Shown here piece after piece: positions 33,101 through 40,421 of a stretch of DNA of 40,421 bases (position 1 is its first letter; every line of letters starts with the position of its first letter). The stretch is from Folioceros fuciformis (Eukaryota > Anthocerotophyta > Anthocerotopsida > Anthocerotales), in contig JBNGIO010006038.1 in the NCBI GenBank assembly GCA_049999805.1, forward strand, positions 72,725 to 113,145. Direction: 5' to 3'. Position numbers and translations under genes: made by a program. The notes beneath the pieces are model-generated. The model was not told where the DNA came from. It worked only from the letters and a program-made list of their open reading frames with translations, and ran no database searches.

Positions 33101-34023
33101 TACATTGGCAACGAAGCCACCTGTAGGGCTACGTGCTCCAACCTCCATCAGGAAGAGCTTCCCCCAAGCTTATCAAGCTTTCAGCTCGCTTTGGACTGAG
33201 ATGTCCAAGCACCAAGTACTTGATGCTCCCAAGCTCGACACTGCTTGCTAGTGCTTGGACGAATGCCCTTGAGAAGGCTCTATCAGGTACGTCTACCAAT
33301 GCTGTCGCATTGCTCCCTTTGATGATGTAAGAGTTGTCTGTTGTCCCACGTTTTAATCCATACTCAATCTAAGATGTGGTGATGCCAAGCATAAGCCTTT
33401 TGACAGCTTCCGACCATGGTTATCTAACATCCTAAACAGTTGACGTCATTGGGAACAGGGGAAATCAGGTCAGTATAGTGGGCGGATCAACATCCGGAAC
33501 ATACCTCGAACTTGAGCCTTTCCAAACTGCGACCTCTTAAGCTCCAGGTGTCGTTCGTCAGTTTCACGAGCTGCACGTCAGACTCCTGATACACACACAG
33601 AGAAATCAAAGCTTTCCTTCACGCCACTTCCAGAGTCCCAGCTGATGATGATGGGATACCAAACGCCTCAGCCTGGATGCATAAATGGGGGACACTCACC
33701 TCTCGGTAAGCGGGTGAGGGTGAAGCAGGTGCATCCGGTGGAGCTGAGGTAGCAGTGCCACTGCAGGAGACTCTGTGCCTCGAGAATGGCACAGGAAAGG
33801 CCTTGACGGAGCCCAAGAGAGTTGATTTGGGGCAGCGGCTGGATGACTTTCTCAAGGGGGAAGCCACCAAACAGGCAAGCCTGACTGCACTTTCGCAGCC
33901 AGGCGACCCAGAAGCGGAAGCAAAGACGGAAACGGAAACGGAAGCTATTCCGGTATTGCACGCAGACTCAGGAACAGCTGCCGCCCTGTGAACTGCCCAC
34001 GTACCCGGCACGCAAACTGCCAT
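30142..34023 (-). CDS. FLVA: Flavodiiron protein, class A, plastid-targeted
   Basis: FLVA pairs with FLVB to reduce O2 to water at the acceptor side of photosystem I in fluctuating light. Fifteen exons (minus): 33700-34023, 33505-33585, 33143-33368, 32919-33050, 32663-32765, 32461-32566, 32218-32304, 31929-32108, 31678-31775, 31423-31570, 31168-31329, 30824-31075, 30532-30720, 30330-30419, 30142-30195; 743 aa, all GT-AG and in phase. Residues 1-~95 form a Ser/Ala/Val-rich transit peptide. The metallo-beta-lactamase-like domain spans ~110-410; flavodoxin (VAVIYASAYGNTAALAQAIS) ~427-585; flavin reductase (ESAMLASWVSQASFVPPGLT) ~590-743, ending IHHRKTGSRY. Diiron ligands are replaced: the HxExDH motif reads HLSPKR (191-196), the next His and Asp are Arg267 and Lys286, and His396 remains. 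That pattern is class A. The start is the first in-frame ATG. Confidence 0.94.
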
Positions 34024-34908
34024 ATTTGAGACAAGCAATTCAGCCTCCTGGAGGAAACCCACCTCCCCAGCAATGCAATCTTGGCTATTTTACACGATCC
34101 TTGTTGCATCCATCCTGGACTGCTAACCATGCAGGCACCGGATCCAACAAAGTGGATAAAGAAGGGTCGTGAAGCTAGGAGTGGAGGGAGATTTATCACG
34201 ACTTTGTTTAGCAGCCCATAAGCTGATTGGACTGTGGTCCCGGTATCCAGTAAGCGAGCTTGGGAAGGTGGTAGTGGCAGTGTGTGCAAGCTTCGTCAGC
34301 CCTGACTGACGGCAGCAGGCAGGCAGGACAGGGTAGCAGGCCTTGTGAGCAATGGGTTGTGTGCTCCTCACGGAGATCCGCCTCTGCACGCTGCCGTGCT
34401 CCTTTTGCTTCTGCTTGCTGCGTCCTTGCTAGGCCCCTGGTGTGGGAACTCGTGCACCTTCAAACTGCATCCGCAGTGCCGGCATCAGCAGCAGCGGTGG
34501 AGAGGCCTTTCCGGTGGCATGCATGTGTTCAGTCAAGAGTCTTTGCCAGCTGTGGTGAGTTCAATTCTTGTGTGTGGGTTCTTCTTGCTTCCATGTTTGC
34601 CACATTCATTTCGTTCAATCTGGGCAGGGTGAGCATACCTTCGTCTTTGTCTCCGGGGAATTTGGCAAGCATCAGTAGGTGGTTGCTGCATTTTTAGGGG
34701 TTGTGGGCGGAGTTGGTGCAGCTGGATTAGGAAGCACGTGTTGCGACAGGGGCAGTGGGGCCGCATGGTTGACAGGCAGGAAAGCGTAAAACGTCGATCC
34801 CTCGGAGATGGTCGCAGAGGTCACTGGGGCTTGCGCGTTGTAGATCTGCACAAGTCTGCAACTCCAGGTGGTGACGACGTCAAGCGTGCCCGTCCTCTTC
34901 TCCCAACA
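34024..34908. promoter_or_regulatory. Divergent promoter region FLVA / DPP
   Basis: An 885-bp region lies between the start codons of FLVA (minus) and the peptidase (plus). The peptidase frame is open upstream to about 34738 with an in-frame ATG at 34764, so transcription starts before that. No clear TATA box was recognised for either gene. Predicted frames here (for example 34284-34697) show no conserved domain. Confidence 0.4.
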
Positions 34909-37900
34909 ATGCCCTCCACGGACAATGAGGCCCCTCACGAGTATAACCTGTTCCCTGTGGAGGATATCGTGCAATGTCCCCTTCCTGGATACGTGGCCCC
35001 TGCCTCTGTGGCTTTCAGTCCGGACGACCGATTGATATCCTTTCTCTTCAGCCCCGACGGCACTCTGAGCAGGAAAATTTTCGCCTTCGACCCAGCCACC
35101 AGGCAGCAGCACCTGCTGGTGAGTCCCCCAGGAGGCGGCGTGGATGAGGGCAATTTGTCTACAGCTGAGAAACTGAGGCGTGAGAGACTACGGGAGCGGG
35201 GTCTGGGTGTCACCAGATATGAGTGGGCCAAGGGAAGCGCTTCCTCCCGGCTCATGGTGCCTCTCCCTGGCGGAGTAAGTTGCTTGGGGCTTGTCTGATC
35301 TGATCTCGTCCCGCCTGTAGGCTTTACTTACTTGATCGAGGACGATGCGATGGTGGGATTTCCTTGAAATCAAAATCCACATTATGGTGTGCAGCACGTG
35401 GGAGCCTGATATGAATCTTCGCCTTGGCAGATCTACGTACAAGATGGGCCTGGATCAGAGTTACGGCTGAGAATTGCAAGCACGTCTGGGGCTCCCATTT
35501 TGGATCCGCAACTCTCGCCGGATGGGAATTATCTGGCCTATGTCCATGAGGGTGAGATTTATGTCCTTCCCATCACCTCTGGTGACCCAGCACGCGTGAC
35601 ATCTGGAGCCTCCGCAACAGGCAAGGTAAGAGCCAGGGATGGTGTTTGAGTTGCCGTTGCTCTTAAGCTTTGCAGTGCAATGCTGCCCAACTCGCACAGC
35701 TCTGGGGTCTGAACATGAGTTCCATCATGGCATGCTGTGTAAAGAAGAGGTTGTGTGCCTTTTGCTGCAGGAGTTGAAAGCCTTGAACATTCTGTCCTGC
35801 TAAATGGTAAAAAGTTACCTGTCCTGATGCATCAACCCCTTGGGTTATTATGCAAAATGACAATGACCGGGTTGTTGCATTGGCTGTGGGGGCTTGGTAG
35901 GTGCAGATTGTTGTAGTGGCATGCGCACTGTGTTCACAGTTTCGCGGTTGTGTGGGTGATAAAAGTGCATCCATTTTCTGTGCGCCAAACGTAACAAGTA
36001 TCTGACTGGCCGTATGGGCGTGCTGCAGACACATGGACTCGCTGAGTACATTGCTCAGGTATCATCTGTTTCCGTGTGCTTTTGAAAATTCCCGGCAACT
36101 CTCTGTGCTGGGCTTTACTAAGTAGGCAGGATGGCTGTGGTTGGTATACACCAGGAAGAAATGGAGAGGAGAACTGGATTTTGGTGGTCACCTGATAGCA
36201 AGTCCATAGCCTTTGCTGAAGTGGATGATTCAGGAATCCCACCTTTTCGGATCATGCACCAAGGGAAGTCTGCAGTTGGGAGCGAGGCGCAAGAGGATCA
36301 TGCCTACCCTTTTGCAGGCCATGCCAATGTTATAGTACGTCTTGGGATTGTGTCTGCAACCGGAGATGATGCTGGTGGGGAGGTCACATGGGTAGACCTG
36401 AATTGTGGACTCGACGGCCAAGAACATGAGGAGGAGGAATATTTAGCACGTGTTGCATGGATGCCAGATGGATCACTCACAGCTCAAGTGCAAAGCCGAG
36501 ATCAAACCAAGTTGAAGCTACTTAAATTTCACCGTACCACTGGAAAGCGGCAAGTCCTCCTCGTTGAAGAAAATGATGTGTGGGTGAATCTGCATGACTG
36601 CTTCACTCCTCTTCAAAAAGGTTCAGGAAGACTTGCTGGGGGTTTCATATGGGCCAGTGAAAGATCAGGGTTTCGCCACTTATACCTTCACGATGGCGCA
36701 GGGAACTGTCTGGGTGCACTGACAGAAGGTGATTGGCTAGTAGAGCAGGTAGCTGGCGTGGATGAGAATGGAGGGATCATCTACTTCACAGGAACTCTAG
36801 ACAGCCCCTTGGAAACTCATCTCTATTGTGCTAAGTTGTTTCCTGACTTCAACCTGCCTTTGCCGCCTCCTAAAAAATTGACCCAGGGAAAGGGTCGACA
36901 CCTTGTTGTCCTGGATCACCAGATGGAGAAGTTTGTGGACGTCCATGATTCTCTGGACACCCCACCTCGTGTTATGCTGTGCTCTTTGGCAAATGGGGAG
37001 GTTATTGCACCAGTTTACGAGCAGCCAGCTCCGACGCCCCGAGCCCGGAGGTTACAGTTGGCAGCGCCTGAACTTGTGCAGATAACTGTCGCTGATGGCA
37101 CCACCTTGTATGGAGCTCTTTACAAGCCTGATGTCAACCAGTATGGTCCCCCGCCATACAGGACTGTTGTCAGTGTCTATGGCGGCCCAAATGTGCAAAC
37201 TGTGTGCAACTCCTGGGTGAACACTGTAGACATGAGAGCACAGTATCTCCGCAGCAAGGGTCTTCTCGTGTGGAAGGCAAGGCGCCCAGGCTTGTCGTCT
37301 TTTTCTGACTTTCTGTTGTCGGAAGTTGGTGCTTTTTCTGTGGCAAATGTTACGTGAGACAGCTAGCTGGGGATAGTAGTGCATCCATGATTGTCATGGC
37401 CGAACTCATCTCTTTTCTGCAGTTTGGCATCAGTTTACCATCTCAGTGGAACGTCTGAGTTATGTTTTCGTCTGTCGTTGCAGCTTGACAACAGAGGAAG
37501 TGCACGGCGCGGGATTCAATTTGAAGGTGCAATAAAAAACAACATGGGCGGAATCGATGTGGAGGACCAAGAAGCGGGTGTGCAATGGCTGCTACGAGAA
37601 GGCTTTGCTAAAGTGGGTCAGGTAGGAATCTACGGCTGGAGCTATGGTGGTTACATGGCTGCCATGTCCCTAGCTCGTTGCCCAGATCTATACAGGTGTT
37701 CTGTAGCCGGTGCTCCTGTCACTGCATGGGATGGATACGACACTCATTACACAGAGAAATACCTGGGAACTCCAGCAAAGAACCCTCAGGTTTTTGAGTC
37801 TACTTCTGTTATGTACCACATACACAGAATGCAAGGAAAACTGCTGCTTGTCCATGGTATGATAGACGAGAATGTGCATTTCAGGCATACTGCGAGGCTC

Positions 37901-38035
37901 ATCAACGCCCTCACAGCAGCAGGAAAAGAGTATGAGCTGCTGCTTTTTCCAGACGAGAGGCATATGCCAAGAGGTCTGCGAGATAGAATGTACATGGAGG
38001 AGCGGATTTGTGGGTTTCTTGATAGGAATTTATAG
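34909..38035 (+). CDS. Dipeptidyl peptidase IV-like serine peptidase (S9B)
   Basis: Prolyl-type dipeptidyl peptidase of the plant DPP4/DPP8-9-like group, which removes Xaa-Pro dipeptides from N-termini; with no signal peptide visible, probably cytosolic. Exons: 34909-35274, 35431-35625, 36029-36058, 36155-37276, 37484-38035; 754 aa, in phase. The beta-propeller half includes PEEDIV-like [76 protein letters not shown] and [10 protein letters not shown]. The hydrolase half carries catalytic Ser624 in GWSYGGYM, Asp699 in [14 protein letters not shown] and His731 in [11 protein letters not shown]. The last intron (37277-37483) begins with GC (AAG then GCAAGG) and ends TTGCAG; only this joint restores [14 protein letters not shown]. 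The start at 34909 matches the plant proteins, but an in-frame ATG at 34764 would add 48 residues (including DVKRARPLL). Confidence 0.94.
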
Positions 38036-39177
38036 CATTTGTGAAGGAAGCACACATTATCCGAGATGCTTTTGTGGTTGTCCGGGGGTTGGGCTGCTTC
38101 TCTGTACATTTCGTGGATTCGTGTTGCTTCCACATGCGCGCTTAGACGGGTCTAAATTCACCTACTCTTGGAGGAGCGGTGTTAAATGTCTTACTAAGTC
38201 TGGTATCTCAGGGCTGGGAGGGAAGCAACTACTTAACACGCAACATTGTTTTCCCGAATGTTGCAGCAGCCCACCTGAACTGATGAGTTTCTCAACAACT
38301 CTAGTGGAGAATTAATAATGCTTGCTTCTAGATATCATGTCTTACGCAACAGGTACAAAAATAATTGCCACGGTGTATCCCTATAACAGCTTCATGCTAC
38401 AGGTCGCGAACTCTTTCGTGACATGTTCCAGTAGCCACTTCCCACGCATGAAAGGACAACTATCGCATTTCCTTGCTCGGGCCTGATGCTAAACTGCACG
38501 CTGAAAAACTCCTTTGATGTGCCTCATTGCTCTAATTGGTGTCACAATATTGGATCAAGCCCTTGCAGCCTGTGAGAATGCCTGGTGTGCACCTTACCTT
38601 AGGTCCTGCCAGATCCAGACGGATTCCCATGCGAATCATTGTTCAGGTTCCCGTCCAGCATAACTCTGGCTGAAGGACGAGCCGGAAACGTCTTACACGT
38701 TCCGTAGATCCTCACGGTACAACCTTTCCAGATGTTTTTGAGTGAAAGGAAAGGGGAAAGCAACACTACCTAAATTGCTCACTTATTAGCTTATTGAAAT
38801 AATTTTTTTGATCAACCCCAGAATTATTTTTGTAGGTTAGAGATGTTTCTTCTTTGCTAATGCACTTAGTGCATTAGCAAGACCATAAAAGACAAAACTA
38901 CAATGAGCTAGATCATGGCTGTGATCATAAATGAAAGCTGATTGGATTTGAATCCAAAGAAAACACTCTCAATATGAGAACCAAATTGTCTCCTCCCTTA
39001 CCTTAAAGTCATTGGTTTTGAAGTCAATTCCTGTGACGGCTGCAAACTCCAGTCTTCACATAGAAGCTCCTACTACTCTAGGCTAGGCGCATGTTAGTTG
39101 ATGAGTGAAGGGTGTGTGTCCCTTAAGCTTTCACTTGATCTTCATAACCCACGAGGACATGCTTGGTTGCTCTTTCT
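38036..39177. other. 3' flank of the peptidase gene
   Basis: The 3'UTR and intergenic sequence. No canonical AATAAA close to the stop, and no frame with conserved motifs. An AT-rich patch lies at about 38790-38960. Confidence 0.4.
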
Positions 39178-39307
39178 GCTAACTTAGGCCTACCCTAAAG
39201 GGAGCTAACTTAGGCCTACCCGGAAGGGAGCTAGCTTAGGCCTACCCGGAAGGGAGCTAACTTAGGCCTACCTGAAAGGGAGCTAACTTAGGCCTACCCT
39301 AAAGGGA
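39178..39307. repeat. 26-bp tandem repeat, five copies
   Basis: Copies start at 39178, 39204, 39230, 39256 and 39282; unit gctaacttaggcctaccc plus taaaggga, with few substitutions (taaa / ggaa / tgaaa variants). Each unit contains the palindrome TAGGCCTA. Confidence 0.95.
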
Positions 39308-39890
39308 AATAAGGGCCTAAATAGGGCAACCAAGTTTGGAGGTGAGCCACTGTTGGCTTTTGCTTATACTACAATTCAAGTTGTGTTGTCCTTAACGGAA
39401 TGACTAATGATTACGTGCATCTTGTTCATAACACATAGGCGGTTGTAACCACAACCTCACCCCTGTAGGGCTTGGAAAGATTTATTGGAGGCATGAAGCA
39501 TCGTCTTAGCTATGCTTACACTGTGTCCAAACTTCTCCTTAGATTATATCCCATTATGTATGTTACTTATATTGGAGGGAAGCTGCTTGTCCTTACCCAT
39601 AGCACAACAATTATAGACTTATGTGTGTTTTCCTAACTTGGGTAGACATTTGTCTATTTTAAAGATGGCGGATGGTAGACGTTCATCTTTTTTAAGTGTA
39701 TACAGGTCTGAAAAGAGTAACTGGGCATTCTTTTGATAGTTCTCTTAAAAAACTCAAAGTAAGTAAACATTCAATGCATCTTGACAGTGCTATCTGATCA
39801 TGAAGCTTGTAGCGGACTAAACAATTGAATCAAAGCTTTTGTTTACAAGTTTACATGTTCATGACCCAATATCCCAATACAAGTAGGAAG
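39308..39890. other. Intergenic, no recognised feature
   Basis: AT-moderate sequence between the 26-bp repeat and the C-rich block; I see no coding or repeat signal in it. Confidence 0.4.
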
Positions 39891-40421
39891 CTGTTGCTAG
39901 GCCAGCCACCTACCGGGATTCAGCCAGCCCGTCGACCGGTCACAATCCGACCACCCGCATGGCTGCCTGAGCCCCTCATTCCTGCTTGGATTCCACTAGC
40001 ATGGTTGCCTGGATCCTACCACCCCGGCCCACTCAGCCCCAGCAATCTGGCCAAGCTTAGATTCTCCACCAACCAGCCAGTCTGCTCGACTGATCCTGGC
40101 ACCCGCTTGCTTGGAGCACCGGTCACTTGGAGGCCAGTGCTCCCCTCTAATCCCCTGGCCGACCAAGTCTGGCCCCNNNNNNNNNNCCAAGTCTGGCCCC
40201 AGCCATCTGGAGCCCTTCCTCCCACGCAGTCAGGCTTCAGCGCCAGGCCGCCTGCACCGAGGCCACACACTGGCCTCTTGCCTTCCGGATCTAGCGAGGC
40301 AGCCAGCGTGCCTGGCTGCTTGGTTCCTGCAACCAGTCACTGCCCAGCTTCCCCAGCCGCCTTGTTGCCTGACCGATCCTGCCCACCACTCGGTTGCACG
40401 CCACCCACTGCCGCTGCTGGC
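39891..40421. other. C-rich low-complexity block with gap
   Basis: From about 39891 the plus strand becomes C-rich with irregular repeats of gccagcc, ctggcc and tgcctgg words, unlike the sequence before it. It continues to the window end. The 10 N at 40177-40186 are flanked by identical 14-bp copies (40163-40176 and 40187-40200, ccaagtctggcccc). This is probably a degenerate minisatellite or repeat boundary; the stop-poor minus frames are composition artefacts. Confidence 0.5.
40177..40186. other. Assembly gap, 10 N
   Basis: Ten N between two identical 14-bp copies, so the true sequence may contain just one copy and no gap. Confidence 0.97.

Noticed and set aside
34284-34697. 137-codon plus frame in the FLVA/peptidase promoter region
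   Set aside because: No conserved motif; better explained as promoter or leader sequence of the divergent genes.
39178-39307. Evenly repeated units considered as a CRISPR array
   Set aside because: The units are contiguous with no unique spacers, and the genome is eukaryotic; it is a simple tandem repeat.

Overview
The window is nuclear DNA of a photosynthetic eukaryote, most likely a non-flowering streptophyte (charophyte alga, bryophyte or lycophyte-grade plant). The genes carry many short GT-AG introns (mostly 70-400 bp). Nearly every recognisable protein has its closest remembered relative in land plants: PTBP3-type splicing regulator, SH3-less PEX13, DYRKP kinase, a plant-type rhomboid, a TIGR01589 small protein and a DPP4-like serine peptidase. 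A flavodiiron protein FLVA (absent from angiosperms) and a plastid MinC-like protein argue against a flowering plant. Species cannot be named from the sequence alone. Three assembly gaps are present (14064-14163, 20981-21080, 40177-40186).

Layout. 1-482: 3' end of an unrecognised basic protein (+). 812-3795: PTBP3 (-), head-to-head with PEX13 (+, 4309-5674) across a ~0.5 kb bidirectional promoter with a TATA box. 6010-7918: a gene (-) encoding a transit-peptide-like N-terminus, a MinC C-terminal beta-helix domain and, if my exon chain is right, a C-terminal four-helix membrane domain. 8506-12635: a 999-residue DYRKP kinase (-). 12841-13375: an AT-rich island. 13766-14243: a small plastid-type membrane protein (-) interrupted by a gap. 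15501-16889: an intronless rhomboid (+). 17749-18230: a TIGR01589 microprotein (-).

18231-30141 is about 12 kb with no host gene I can support. It holds microsatellites, a mis-joined gap, a ~78-bp foldback, an array of degenerate ~40-bp modules, a possible CACTA-like non-autonomous element and a frameshifted transposase-like relic. 30142-34023 is a 15-exon FLVA gene (-), divergent from a 5-exon dipeptidyl-peptidase gene (+, 34909-38035) that contains one GC-AG intron. 38036-40421 is intergenic, with a 26-bp x 5 tandem repeat and a C-rich low-complexity end.

Exon boundaries were derived by hand from GT/AG sites, reading-phase continuity and remembered family alignments. Totals close in frame for PEX13 (271 aa), MinC-TM (436 aa), DYRKP (999 aa), FLVA (743 aa) and DPP (754 aa). 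The genes are independent eukaryotic units, not an operon. Two or three products (FLVA, MinC-TM, the 13766-14243 protein) are probably plastid-targeted. The strongest candidates for something new are the MinC-membrane fusion, the pyrimidine-tract arrangement around the RRM2 exon of PTBP3, and the repeat family sharing a palindromic CCCTTGGGCATGCC-like core around the transposase relic.
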